Shown here one piece after another: positions 11,616 through 22,920 of a DNA stretch of 64,000 nucleotides (position 1 is its first letter; each line of letters begins with the position of its first letter). The translations under genes were made by a program, and so were the position numbers. The DNA is from Hyparrhenia diplandra (taxonomy: Eukaryota; Streptophyta; Magnoliopsida; Poales; Poaceae). The DNA is taken from NCBI GenBank assembly GCA_015847255.1, contig JADLZK010010872.1, positions 56,302 to 120,301 of the forward strand, in the 5' to 3' direction. The notes beneath the pieces are model-generated. The model was not told where the DNA came from, made no database searches, and saw nothing but the letters and a program-made list of their open reading frames with translations.

Positions 11616-12280
11616 TCACAAAAGATCCATTTTTGCGGCAAGCATATCCGCCTCCTTCACGGGATGCATGCCTTTTTGTGTTTTGGCGGGGGTTCGTCCT
11701 CCCCAGCTACGGTTTGCCACCATCTTGTCAATGAGGGGTTGTTGCCTGATCGATGGTGAGTGATAAGAATGCGCCACCAAAGCGGCGGCGTCTAGGTGCC
11801 CCTTCGATATGGCCGTGAGACCATTATAGAAGTTCCCGAGCACCAGACCAATTCTCCATTCCGTGGTGCGGGCATGCTTGAATGTATTCTTGCGGCCTTT
11901 CCCACGCCTCGGGATGGGTTCCATTGAGTTCTGGCGGAAATTGGCGATCCTTCCCCTCGGGGCATTGGTTTTGCCCATGGGGAAGAACTTAGCGAAGAAA
12001 CGCCGTGGAGCATTTTGCCCCGTATTTACCGCTTCCTTGTCCTTGTAGAACCATCGTTTTGCTTTCCCCACGAGGGAGAAAGGAACAAAGTGAGCTCGAT
12101 AACGTCGGGTTCGACGCCCTGATGACAATCGTGTCGCACGACTCAAGGAAGTGTTGGAGATGTGCGTTGGCGCCCTCGCTTAGGCAGTCCACGAAGGGGA
12201 CCGGCTCGCACCATGGTGATTAGCCCGATTGCATAGCTCGAAGTTCTTATCCGCAACATTGACCACCGCCCGGTGGGCAC
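11616..12280 (-). pseudogene. gag core of the gypsy element, frameshifted
   Basis: Minus-strand frames contain PFSLVGKAKRWFY, NFYNGLTAISKGHLDAAA and DKMVANRSWG, conserved stretches of the capsid region of Tat/Athila-type Gag. Several frame changes are needed to read it. It is cut on its 5' side by the CACTA insertion at 12280/13328, and resumes at 13328-13514 with the N-terminal part. It is joined to the zinc-knuckle part at 11546 across a short broken stretch. Non-functional as it stands. Confidence 0.75.
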
Positions 12281-13327
12281 CACTACTACATAAATGATTT
12301 TGCATGATATTTCCAAATGATTTTCCGCGGGCGGACATTTGAAAAACCGCCGTGGTTAATACCATGATTAACCGTTGCGGTTATTTTTATTAACCGTGGC
12401 GGTTATTATAACCGCCCGGTAAATCGATGAAACGCGGCGGTTTTTATAAAAACCGCCATGGTTAATGAGGCCCAACCAAGAGGCGAAGAGGCCCAAATCG
12501 ATCTAAAAGGCCAGATCCGGTCTCATGTATATATAAGCAAATTAGGGTTTCCATCCCAATCACTCTCTCCGAAATCTCTCTCACTCCCACCGGCCCTTCC
12601 TCCCATCGCGCCCTTCTCTTTCTCGGTGCGCCCCTTCCCTTCCTCCGTCGCAGACCACTTCCTCCCGTCGCGCAACCCCGGCGGATGCCCCCTCCCTCTT
12701 CGTCACGCAACGCGCGCCGGATGCCCCTCCCTCTTCCTCCGTCGCGCAACGCCGCCGGTGGATGCCCCTCCCATCCCGGCGGTTCCAGCGGCGGTGCCGA
12801 TCGATCCCGGCGCCACCGGCACCTCCAAGCGGCCTCCTCGGGCGCGGCGGCGGCCTCCCCTCCGGCGCGGTCGCGTGGCGTGCGGGCGAACTCCCTCCAC
12901 CGACGGCGGGCGGATCCGGCGGTGGACGGCGGTTCCAGTCGGCGCGGATTCGACGCAGCGCGGCGGCGTGCGGGCGAAACTCCCTCCACCGGATCCATCT
13001 CCGGCTCGGCGGTGGCTGATCCGGCGGGCGACGGCGTTTCCAGTCCGGCCGGCGCGGATTCGGCGGCGCGGGGCGGTCTGCGGCATGGATCCGGCGGCGA
13101 CCACGGCGGCGGCGGTGGGGGCACCACGACGGCGGCGGGATGGGCTGTCCGCACGGCCCCTGGATGGGCTCAGCGGGCTTGAGGTTTTTTAATTTTTTTA
13201 TTAACGGTGGCGGGCATAAAACCGCCACCGAGTTCCACTATTTACGTGACCCTACGGGCGGTGGCGCGTAAAGACCGCCACCGTTAATCTAATTTGCCCG
13301 CCACCTAAGTTCTTTTATGTAGTAGTG
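12281..13327. mobile_element. Complete non-autonomous CACTA transposon, 1,047 bp, TSD CAC
   Basis: The ends are perfect 14-bp inverted repeats, CACTACTACATAAA at 12281 and its complement ending at 13327, flanked by the 3-bp direct repeat CAC (12278-12280 and 13328-13330). Subterminal regions are packed with variants of AACCGCCACGGTTAAT in both orientations, as expected for transposase-binding arrays of CACTA elements. The centre (about 12540-13180) is GC-rich and begins with a TATA-like stretch (TATATAA near 12529) followed by TTAGGGTTT. It encodes no transposase, so it must be mobilised in trans. It splits the gypsy gag, so it inserted later than that element. Confidence 0.95.
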
Positions 13328-13514
13328 CACGTTGGCAACAACGGGCGAGAAAATCGCGGAGCGACTTTTGAGCCATAGCTTGAGGTTCGGTTGGTGCAGG
13401 GGTGTCGGTCTCAATTGTCGAGGTTCCGGTGAAGAAGAAGAGGTACGAGACCTGTTCTTCCTTAGGAGTGCCTCGATTCTCGATGAAGTTTGTCGTGAGT
13501 TGGAAAGCTGACAT
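13328..13514 (-). pseudogene. gag N-terminus of the gypsy element, separated by the CACTA insertion
   Basis: A minus-strand frame of roughly 60 residues precedes the CACTA insertion point and continues the gag frame on the other side of it (excision in silico joins GGGCAC to GTTGGC). It lies between the primer-binding site and the gag core, where the Gag start is expected. Confidence 0.6.
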
Positions 13515-13637
13515 ACACTATCCTGTTTTCATCCACAACAGGAGAAAACATAAAAGATTAGCCTGTATGAGCAAGTGGTTACCACGCATGCACATTTCAT
13601 ATTCATAGCCAGCTAGTGATTTCTTATAACAATGCCT

Positions 13638-13655
13638 TCCCCGGCAACGGCGTCA
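13638..13655 (-). promoter_or_regulatory. Primer-binding site complementary to tRNA-Asp
   Basis: The plus strand reads TCCCCGGCAACGGCGTCA, which equals the 3' end of plant tRNA-Asp(GUC) including CCA with one mismatch (T for C). It lies about 8 bp inside the 5' LTR, the correct place for priming minus-strand DNA synthesis. Confidence 0.85.
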
Positions 13656-13663
13656 GAAATGCT

Positions 13664-15394
13664 TGTTGACATTTCTTAACGTCGTTACTAAAAATAGATA
13701 TAAAATCTATTCCCGACAACGGCGTCAGAAATGCTTGTTGACATTTCTTAGCGCAATCACTAGAAACAGGTTTAGAACCCATCTCTAATGGCGACGCTAG
13801 GAAATGTGCCGTTGATATCATTAAGTGGAACCACCGTGTTGGTGATTACACACTTTCAATCAACGGTGATAGATCTTGCCATAGTTGATATTTCATCCGC
13901 AAGCGCCACGGATCTATCATTGTAGCATTTCACCCCTAAGTATTCAAGGTATCGTTATTTATATTTTCCCAAAGGAAGGCTTATTGTATAAGAAGCTAGC
14001 ATGGCATCTCGTATGATAAAATGTGTGTACGCTAAGACCAACTTGATCATAAGGGGGTAAGCATTACGGTTTATAGATAGTGTGACACACACATTGAAAT
14101 CCACCGGGAAAGGATAAAGAAAATAGATAAAGAATAAACGAATGTCCTATGGAGTAATCTAATGTATTCTAGTCATGGTCTTACAATGAATAGTTAGGAT
14201 CATATGCTAACACGATCTAAGCATGGTTATGTCTAGGATAACGGGGAGACTTCCGGTACCATCCGGCCCAATGGAAAGCATTTCTGAACTCCTACATCAC
14301 ATGCGAACGTGGAGGGATTACAAAGGGACGGACAGGGCTGCCACAACCCTGCCGCCTACCCTCACGACCGTGGCATGCTCTCATATTCGAAGGTGTCGTA
14401 ATACCGGGCACCATGCCCGCGTGCGTAGCAGCACTACTCTTGTCCCCGGGATCCCCACCCTACGGATGGACGGACTAAGACAAGAGCAAAACCCAAAAGA
14501 ACGACGAACCGTTATCCCATCTATAATCATGTTATGCATAACGATGATCGATGAAGAACAAATATGAACATGTTAAGATTATGATATACAAACTATATGC
14601 TAGATCATATACCAACACTAGAACATGAACAAGACTATACTCTAATTCATAAGTTAGACCATGATCATAGAAATAGAACTTGTAAATAGGAGAAAGATCC
14701 ATGGAGAATATATATTACCAAAGCTCACTTTGCTCCAAGATTACAAGTCCTCCTCTTGTAGCTCTTCTACTCCAATGCTAGCCAAATAAGAAGAAGAAGA
14801 AGAAATGGAAGAGGTAGAGAGTGTGAGTGTGCTGGTGTGGTGACTCCAAGTGTGGTGTGTGGAATGAGGGAGAGAGAGGGGGTATTTATACACAAGAGGG
14901 AGTTAGCTAAATGACCTAACTACCCCTAAACCGACCTGCTAAGCAGGGCGTCCAGGTACGTTGCACCGGCCATCAACCACTGAACCGACCATTGGAGCAC
15001 TTATTGTACCGCCACGCGCCGACTGGGCTCGAACCGCCAGGAGGGTGCGGCCGCATTGGGGTGCGCCCGCACCCCTTTGGGCTCGGCCCGTCCGAGCCTC
15101 GTCAGGCGGTCGTGGTTGGTCCTGAAAAGTTGTAGAGTGGGCTTGGTTCGGTCCAGTTGTGCAGATTTGGTCCATTTCCACCCTGGGCTTGATATTCTTG
15201 AGAATGCGCTTTTCGGGATGGCGTACTTTGGGCGTATTTCCACTGTATTTATTATAAATGCTACAAAATACATTTCGAACACTACAAGTGGAAATATGTT
15301 AGTAATAAATGTATATGAGTATAAAAGGTATAGCTTTACTCCCTAAATGGTAGTAAGTTGGGAAAAAAATATGTCGTTAGTGACCGAGTCAGCA
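13664..15394 (-). repeat. 5' LTR of the gypsy element (right copy, 1,731 bp)
   Basis: Direct repeat of 6878-8804, with a minus-strand TATAAATA at 14883-14890 marking the promoter. Its outer end reads GTCAGCA rather than GTCAACA (one substitution) and is followed by the target-site duplication GTGAG. It also carries the extra internal LTR-end plus primer-site copy near 13708-13745. Confidence 0.88.
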
Positions 15395-15399
15395 GTGAG

Positions 15400-16347
15400 C
15401 TACACCTACAACTTTTTAGATAATGGAAAGTGTATTTCCGGCTTCGGTCATCCTCTCACGAGGATGCATCACGCATATAATTATTACAATAGGTGTCTAG
15501 TGATACAAGTAAGACCTAAGTCACGACAACACGGGACTAAAACAAAATTGATGAAAAAATTGCATCTCCAATATGGAACTCGACTTGCCCTGTTAAGACT
15601 AAGTTGATAAATCGCCGCGGAACACGCCTCGGGGCCTAGAGGATCTTTGAATGAACGTGGGGCGGCGACCACCATTGGAGACTCAGCGGCAAAGAAGCGC
15701 CTAGTGCATGTGCGGGGAAACCACCGTCTCGATGCGGCATCCAAGCCAACAACCCAAGGGTTCTTCAAAAAAAGCGGCGTCTCCAACGAGAAAATGACAT
15801 CCAAAGACGCCATCATCGCCCACGGAGAGGCGTGGTGTTGGGTGTTCACCTATAGAGATCCTCATGAAAAAATGAGACGACGCCTCCAACGAGGAAAGTG
15901 GTGCCCACGGATGTCACCGCCATCAAAATATGGTAGTGAGCTGCCGCCTGTCATTGCCCACTAGGAACCATCTTTATTACGCCAAACACTAGCGGCGCAT
16001 TCCATCGCTGGAATCGGCCACGAAGGCCGCCAACCTGCCGATCCGGAAAATATGGCACCACCCGCGAGATGCCCACTGCGAACGCCGAAACTATCACCAT
16101 GGACGCCGCACCCGCACCTAGGGTCGCCGGGTTTTGACGCGGCCCAAACTTCGGTGCCCCGCCTTGATCTAACGCCGCCGTAGCCGCCTCGGCCGTTTGC
16201 CACCGATACAAAGGTAAAGCCGTGTGGGAGGGGCGGGTAGAGAAGCACCGCCCCCGCCCGCTGGACCACCGCCGCCGCATCGCAACCGCCATCAATCGCC
16301 ATCGGCACCGGCCGCCACCAACGCCGGCGACTTGATATGGTCATCGT
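15400..16347. other. No gene supported; moderately GC-rich unassigned DNA
   Basis: Between the two gypsy elements there are short ORFs in several frames without recognisable motifs. The composition changes at about 15610 from AT-rich to GC-rich, hinting at another old insertion, but no terminal repeat was found. Confidence 0.4.
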
Positions 16348-17999
16348 TGTTGGCCGGTGGAATTGCCACTAAAATACACCTTCAAAGCACCGTCAATAGG
16401 CTCATTCTCAAGGACAAAGTGGTCATACATGCATAATTATTTATGAAATAACAAGTTCCACATGTCCCGTGAAGTATTTCTATGCGGTGTGTAATCGGGC
16501 CAAGAATTGGGTCAATATGGGTCAAGCAACCAATTGGGTGGTGACCCAACCAACCCTAAGGGGCGCCCACAAGGCCCAACCCATGTCAAGGCCCACTAGG
16601 GGGCGACCAAACCAGCCATAGGGCGTCCTCCCCTTATCCCACTAAGGGGGTGCCACCTCATCAATCCAAGGCACAAGAATGGAGAGCTCCCATTGGTCGG
16701 TCAACATGTCACATGGATCCAAGGGCCCAAACTCGGGATACCCACACCATGGCATGTGGGTCATGCTTCTAGAATGAGGTGGTGGGTCCCATGTGTCATA
16801 GGGGGTCAACCAAACCCCCTTGGCTATTTTGGGGCGTCCTCCCCTTGCATGGCTGCATGCACATATGAAACATGTGCCCTATCTCCACCATCCATTTTAA
16901 TCAAGGGTGGAGGATGGTGATCTTGGTCGATGACATGGTATTTGGAGTAGCCCCTACTCCACCTTGGGCTATAAATACCCCTACTCCCCTCTCATTTACA
17001 CACACCACAAGGAAGGAGCTCTCCACTCTATCAAGATGTAGTAGTGTTAGTCTAGTTGGGAGTTAGAGTGAGTAGTGAGCTTCGCATTTCGGGTTTCAAT
17101 TTGGTCTTCTAGGAGGTGCGTATTGTTCTTTTATCATTCCTTTTGTAGTAAGATCTTTACATTTATAATTCATTTCTTTCTTTTACTTTACTCTAGTATT
17201 TACTTTATTGAGTATTTACTTAGTACAACTTTATTCTAGTTCTCTAGTATATAGTTGTTATGATATTATCTAGCATATAGACGTCTCATACTTAGTTTGT
17301 GGTTCGGTCTTGGTTCATATCGAACCCTAGCTAGCATGTATGCGATCATCGTCTCGTAAGAGGTTCTCTAGTTGATCTGTGTAATTACATCTAGAGTAGT
17401 GAGAGAAAGTGTAGGCATGGTGCTTAGACTCAATCTTGCTGTGGTTGCCGCTTGCTACACGGATGGATTGTGATAGCCGATAAGGTGGTGCCGGCCCTTA
17501 CGGTCTCTGTATAGATCACCACGTGTTTATAGGCAAGTTCTTAAAAGGTAAGGCTCTAGTAAAATAGTGGCTTGATTAGTGGTGGATTTATTCACCACTT
17601 CTCACCTTTGCCTAGCATACGGTTCGTGTGAACCACAACTAGTTGTCTCGTCCTTTGCGTCTAGATTAGTATCATAGAAGTAAAGTAAGAATCATAGGAA
17701 TCCTTTGCTCACTCGTTGTCCTCCTCCCCTTTGGCTAGACTACTCTCTTATCCGTATGTCTAGACTATTCCTGTGTGTGTCAATGCCCATAACATATATA
17801 TCATTTACCCCCACCTTAGTCTCGTTGGTATATTAGTTGGTAGATATATGATGGTTAGCTATCATCTTCTTTAACCATTGCTTCCCATGCATGGGCTAAA
17901 TACAAATAACGATACCTTGTAATACTCCTGGGTGAAATGCTACAACGGTAATTCTGTGCGCTTACGGAATATCCTACATGAGCATTAGAAATACCAACA
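16348..17999 (+). mobile_element. 5' LTR of a second Tat/Athila-like gypsy element, truncated after gag start
   Basis: The LTR is bounded by TGTTGG and CCAACA and carries TATAAATA at 16970-16977. It is followed directly by a primer-binding site, so it is a 5' LTR in plus orientation. The last 200 bp resemble the corresponding part of the LTR of the element at 6878-15394, showing the same family. The interior stops being recognisable after about 18420, and no 3' LTR or target-site duplication was found. Confidence 0.7.
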
Positions 18000-18007
18000 A
18001 GCATTTC

Positions 18008-18025
18008 TGGCGCCGTTGCCGGGGA
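18008..18025 (+). promoter_or_regulatory. Primer-binding site for tRNA-Asp
   Basis: TGGCGCCGTTGCCGGGGA is a perfect 18-nt complement to the 3' end of plant tRNA-Asp. It begins 8 bp after the LTR end at 17999. Confidence 0.9.
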
Positions 18026-18062
18026 TATGTTCTATATCTATTTCTAGTGACGACGTTAAGAA

Positions 18063-18420
18063 ATGTCAACAGTCACCGCGCGTCTAGTGGCCACTCCTGC
18101 AACAACCACCAGGGTTGGACCAGGCCAGCAGCCCAGCCACTGACGATTCTCACCGGAGCGGATCTGGCCCCTAGGCCATCGACCGTCCTCGAAGACCGCA
18201 TCACCCCACCGTTGGGCACATATCCGCCCAGCCACCCTGCAGCCCGCTCCCACCGACGCGCCTTTGCTGTGACGACCGTGCCATGGCCTCCGGACACCGC
18301 CCCGCACGGAGGACCCCATGGCATCCACATCGGCAAAGGCCTCGCCACCACCATCATAGGGGTCAACATGGGCCTCTGGGACTCCCCCTCTTGCGGCGGC
18401 AATGTCTTTAAGAAAAGGAG
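18063..18420 (+). pseudogene. Start of gag of the second gypsy element, broken
   Basis: An ATG at 18063 opens a short frame (MSTVTARLVATPATTTRVG) that stops at 18141 and would need frame changes to continue through the GC-rich sequence up to about 18420. Position after LTR, primer site and leader supports gag. No capsid or zinc-knuckle motif is reached before the sequence becomes unrelated. Confidence 0.5.
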
Positions 18421-19140
18421 ATTTGGTGATTATACCCTCATTTTAAAGGCCAATGATGATTTTTCCCTCATTTTTTAAACTTTGCAATTTTACTCTCATT
18501 TTTTTGGAACGAAAGGTCCTACCCTTCCTTTTAACACCGTCACCTCTATTGCTATTAAATGACAAAAACAAAAAAAGAAGAGGCCGGCCAAAAGGCCAAA
18601 CTACCCCTGTCTATTCACTAGTCATTCCACATTCTCTCCCGATTCTCTCCTCGGTTGTGGTCGGCGGTGGGCGTCGTCGCCGTCCTCACCTCCGGTGGCC
18701 ACCTTCAGCTCGCCCCCCCCCTCCCCCCGCCACCAATGAGGTCGCCCCTTCCCTCCCCAGCACTACCATAGCTCGCGCCGTCCCTCCCCACCGCTCTAGG
18801 TTTTCGCTCGGCTTGGGCTACGGTGGCGGAGGCGGCCTCTCGTGGGCCGGTGGAGCAGCCCCATGTCATGTGGGGGCGCCGCCTCTAAGGCGCCGCCCGG
18901 CCTCGTGGCGGCGCCCGCCCCAGCCTGAGATCAGAAGAGGATGGGGCCACCGTGAGTGGCTAGATTAGGAAATAAAAAAATTAGTTTCTATTATTATTCC
19001 TTAAGTCTAGGAGAGATTGGTGGAGGGCTTAGCCCATATATCCTGTAACCGCACATTGGTGGATTAAGCAAGAAAATCATTCATAACCTCGTAGGGAGAA
19101 GACGGATCATGGCTATGAACCGTAGCCGCGGTCCAACTAC
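18421..19140. other. No gene supported; probable transposon and LTR debris
   Basis: Begins AT-rich with a repeated phrase (CCCTCATTTT three times, 18437-18500), then a GC-rich block at 18640-18960, then AT-rich sequence leading to a primer-binding site at 19167. The latter part is probably the end of an LTR. No ORF is convincing. Confidence 0.4.
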
Positions 19141-20290
19141 CTAGGGGCTTGACACCCATGATAACCTGGTATCACGGTCCCGGCGATCCTCGCCACCCGC
19201 TCAACCGCACCACCGGTTGCAGCGCCGCCCGCCGTTACCGGCCGCCACACCCATTTCCCCAAGCTCCGTTCGTCTTGCACGCCTCTTCCATGGGTGACTA
19301 TCTCAAGTCCACCGTGGAGGCAGCGGCCAAGGCCGTGCAAAACACGCAAGCCACCGCCGAGGCCAACACCAAGGTGATCTCGTGTGGGATTTCGCGGCAC
19401 ACCATGTATGCGCCGCGGCTGTGAGGTTTGCTGGTCGGACGTGGCGGCGAGCCGGGTGCCGATCCTCTCCGCTACAACCGCCATCGACTCCCTCCTCGAC
19501 GGGCTACTGGCCTCCTTCGAGGGTGTCTTCGATGAGTCCTCCGGATTGCCACCCAGCACACCGCGACCACAACATCGTCCTCAAGCGGGTGCGTCGTCGG
19601 TTGTCGTCAGCCCATACCGCTATCCAGCGGCCCACAAGGATGAACTAGGCGGCAGTGCGTGCCGCCATGATCAAGGCATGGTTGCCGCAGCGACTCGACT
19701 TTTTCGTCACCGGCCTTCCTTGTCAAGAAGCGGGGACGGGTCGTGGTAGATTCTGCGTTGACTACCGCGCCCTCCACGCGCTCACAATCAGGGCGATTTC
19801 CCCATTCACATCGTCGATGAACTGCTCGTTGAGTTCCACGGTGCCGCGGTTCTTCACCAAGTTGGACCTCCGCTCCGTGTACCACCAAGTGCGGATGTGG
19901 CCGCCAGCGTCCACAAGACCGCGTTCTGCACCCGCGACGGTCTCTACGTGTTCTGGTGATACCGTTTGGGCTGTGCAGCGCCCGACAACGTTCAAGCCCT
20001 CATGAGCGATGTGCTCCGGTCGTTCCTCCGTCGGTTTGTTCTTGTCTTTTTTGATGACATTCTGATCTATAGCAAGTCGGGGTCCACCAGTGTCACATCC
20101 GCACCGTGCTCAGGGAGGTGCAGCGACACCAACTCTTCATCAAGCGTGCCAAGTCGCGGCGTTCAGTGCCGCTTCCGTCACATTCCTCGACCACGTCATC
20201 TCCGAGGTGGGTGTAGCCATGGACCCGGCCAAGGTGCGGGCCGTTCGGGACTGGCCGCTGCCACGCTCGGACTATTTTGGTGACGTGCTC
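19141..20290 (+). pseudogene. Ty3/gypsy gag start fused to reverse transcriptase (internally deleted)
   Basis: TGGTATCA at 19167-19174 fits the initiator-Met tRNA primer site. A gag-like start (MGDYLKSTVEAAAKAVQNTQ at about 19290) follows. Without protease it jumps to polymerase sequence: LLASFEGVFDE and PYRYPAAHKDEL at about 19500-19650, RFCVDYRALHALTI at about 19747, FFTKLDLRS near 19853 and the catalytic FFDDILIYS at 20047-20073, then DPAKVRAVRDWPLPRS near 20225. Several frameshifts separate these blocks, and RNase H and integrase are missing. It is a deletion derivative and non-functional. Confidence 0.8.
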
Positions 20291-20887
20291 TAACCAAAAA
20301 CCAATATTTAAAGTGGTCTAAAAAAATTTAACTAGAAGGAACACAGGGCACTGCGCGGGCTAGGTATGACATATATAACTTTGCTCATTAAAACATTGGG
20401 GTATAATAAATATATTTGTTGGACTAACGAATCCAGCAGGGTGAGTAGGAACGACAAACATAGTTAAATACCCAGCCATACTAACATCCTTGAACCCGGG
20501 CTGGCTCTATAATTTTTTTGGGCCCTTGGGCAAACGAGACGATAAGGGCCCATTGAGCTAATCTTTAAAGGTGAAGATTGTATACATGCATCTAACATAT
20601 CTAAATAAACACAATGAATTGGAACTTTATAACTCTATCTCTGAACAAGTAATAAAGCACATGCACAAAACAATAAGACAAATAAGAAAAACTATGCTTC
20701 AATAAGGTGTTGTTCCTAGCGCTAGCTTCCAACGATCAAGTTAAAAATTGGAAATTGGAAAATACTAATCCTGGTCATAGGTGTTGCGTGTTGGTGTTGC
20801 TCACTGTGATCCCATTTGAAGTTCATTGTCCGCTCTTGTCCTTGCCGTTGCAGCTCGCGCCGTCGTGGCACAATGCATGGCGGTGTC
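20291..20887. other. No gene supported
   Basis: AT-rich spacer between two oppositely oriented gypsy fragments. It includes GGGCCCTTGGGC-like sequence near 20520, but no terminal repeat or ORF that can be assigned. Confidence 0.4.
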
Positions 20888-22473
20888 CTAGCGCCAGCAT
20901 CTCCCAATAGGAAGAGGTAGGTACGGTCTTGGCAAGGGCTGATGTTTGTTAGGTCTTCGAAGGTTTACACGCCTCATAGTATTCCTTTTGCTGGTTAGAG
21001 AGAGTGTGCACCTCAGGTGTACAGCCATGACTACCTCTTCTTGGGCATCAACATCCACTTCTCCAGTTTGACCTTCCTCCCCAGGATCCTCTAGAGCATC
21101 AATCAATTCCTCTATCACATGCAACGGCACTTGTGGTGGACACTTGTGATCTCTGGCCCACTTGTTGCCACATTTGAAACAGAGATTGTTCTGCCTCCTG
21201 AAATTCCTGAGAGCTGTCAGTTTGTCTTCAGTTCTGAGGCACAACTTTTTCCCTTGAACCCCTCAACAAACTTGTTCTCGTCACCAAAGGCCTTATAGGC
21301 TGGTTTTGCATGTTCCTTTCCTGCAAACTTCCCTTTGAACTTGTTGAGCTCAGCCTCTCTTGAAGCAAGGCAAGGGCACTAGCAGTATCAACATCCATTG
21401 GCCTGTGCAAAACCAAAGCAGCACGAATTTCCTCTTTGAGGCCAGAGAGAAACCGGGTGACAAAATATGTTTCATCATAACTTGAGTTGTACAGCAAGAG
21501 GTTATGAGCACCCTCCTCAAATTCCAGCACATAGTCATTCACAGTCTCCTTCTGCACAATTGCTTCAAACTGCTTCAGAACGATGGGGTACTGATCCTTG
21601 TCAAAACGATTCATCACCAACTCACACAACATATCCCAATCAGTGATGCGACCACCCCGCTCTTTGGTGTGCAACCAGGTCTTGGCCATGCCCGTGAAAT
21701 TGAGAGCAGCAAATTGAGTCCTCAACGCCGGATGCACCGCGTACACCTCAAAATACATCAAACAATGATCACGCCATAACTGCGGTGCGGAGCCATCGAA
21801 CTTAGGAAAATCCAATTTAGGGAACGGTAGTGGGCGTGTGAGGGGATCAGAGAAGGAGTCGTGGAACGTACCCTTGTCACAGTTCTGCGGCCGAGTTCCA
21901 TCGAACTCGCCGCAGTGTTGGCCATGCCCGTTTGGCCGCTCCGCGTCGCTTGTCGGTGAGTCCGACGAAGCCGAGGGTGCGGTGTTGAGGTCGAGCCGCC
22001 CGATTTGGCGGCTGTCCGCCCGTGGTGGGAGCGCGGGCGGCGCCCCACCAGCAGGTAGGAGCCCCTACCGCCTTGACGACGACCAGAGCCGCCACCAACG
22101 CCCGGCCCGCGAGGTAGTCCACCCAACACACGGTCCGGACATGGTCCCGCCGACGATGGGTGAAGGAGTCGATCCGCCGCGTGAGGTAGTCGACCTGCGA
22201 TGAAGTCTCCTTGGCTGTCGTTTCGCCAACTCGACCTTCTCGGCGCCAAATCCTCGGCGGCGTATCGACATCCGATGCGCCGGCGCCCGATGGTATGGAC
22301 CTCGTCGGCGCTGCTTCACCATGAGCTCCAACCACGCCACCGCGCCCGTGGCGTCGGCTAACTCGTCGGCGCTTTGAGGAGCTTGTCGAACTTGGTGGAC
22401 AAATCCTCGGCGACGCCGCCATTTCGCTGAGCTTTTCGTCAATTTCTTCCCTGGGCGCGAATGCCAAAATCAA
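20888..22473 (-). pseudogene. Ty3/gypsy gag (chromovirus-type), frameshifted
   Basis: On the minus strand, after a damaged N-terminal part (22473 down to about 21880), the frame at 21815-21228 contains the gag core with FPKFDGSAPQLWRDHC at its start, YVLEFEEGAHNLLLY and FLSGLKEEIRAAL. The frame at 21244-20888 contains the zinc knuckle CFKCGNKWARDHKC followed by PLHVIEELIDALED. This order (capsid then CCHC) is standard for plant chromovirus Gag. The part after the knuckle breaks down at about 20890, so protease and polymerase are absent. Confidence 0.8.
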
Positions 22474-22509
22474 CCGGGTGCGAGTGAAATTCGCGACCGA
22501 TTGAGGGAG

Positions 22510-22518
22510 CTGATACCA
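22510..22518 (-). promoter_or_regulatory. Primer-binding site for initiator tRNA-Met
   Basis: The minus strand reads TGGTATCAG, the start of the usual plant initiator-Met primer site, two bases inside the adjacent LTR. Confidence 0.7.
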
Positions 22519-22520
22519 CT

Positions 22521-22911
22521 TGTCAAGATCTAAATCGATCCTCGCGATAACTTGAACGGATTAGATGGAATTGAGGGGAATTTTGGGTAGGGTTAGCAGG
22601 AATTTGGTGGGGATTGGGGAGCACGAAAGAGAAAGGGGGGAAACCGGACGGAGGACGGGTTCATTCGAGTTTCAGGTAACGGTTACAATGTTCCCTCCTT
22701 GACTCCACGCAACCCCGGCCTTATATCTGGCCGCTCACCCACTCGACCTCCGGCCCAATGACACTCACGGCCCAAGGCCAACACCAAACGAAAAGCAAAA
22801 CCCGTAACTACTAAACAAAAGCGTAATCTCATACTCCGCCACTCCCTTGTCTGATTCTTAGCAGTTCATCAGCCACGCTTGCCATCGAGGGTCTTGTTCA
22901 GGTTCCTGACA
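22521..22911 (-). repeat. 5' LTR (391 bp) of the minus-strand gypsy element
   Basis: The ends are TGTCA and TGACA. On the minus strand the LTR contains GATATAAGG as a TATA-like site. It directly abuts the primer-binding site and gag, giving the correct order for a 5' LTR. The 3' LTR was not found, so the element is truncated on its 3' side near 20890. Confidence 0.75.
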
Positions 22912-22920
22912 GATAGATGC

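Larger units (their letters stand above)
6878..15394 (-). mobile_element. Complete non-autonomous Ty3/gypsy LTR retrotransposon (Tat/Athila-like), TSD GTGAG
   Basis: Two long direct repeats (6878-8804 and 13664-15394) begin TGTTGAC and end GTCAACA (left) or GTCAGCA (right), and the whole unit is flanked by GTGAG on both sides (6873-6877, 15395-15399). The order on the minus strand is 5' LTR, primer-binding site for tRNA-Asp (13638-13655), gag, protease, a lysine-rich ORF, a polypurine tract (AGCTTGGGGAGTT next to 8804) and the 3' LTR. No reverse transcriptase, RNase H or integrase motifs occur in the interior, so it needs enzymes from a relative. A CACTA transposon interrupts gag at 12281-13327. 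Lineage is inferred from the tRNA-Asp primer site and gag/protease motifs. Confidence 0.9.

Noticed and set aside
12458..13192. Long plus-strand ORF (244 codons) inside the CACTA element
   Set aside because: The region is very GC-rich, and overlapping long frames exist on both strands. The product is Pro/Arg-rich without motif, so it is not supported as a gene.
16348..18071. Interpretation as a solo LTR ending GTCAACA at 18071
   Set aside because: A perfect tRNA-Asp primer site follows CCAACA at 17999 and the GTCAACA is part of the gag start ATGTCAACA. The flanking pentamers ATCGT and GTCAC also do not match.
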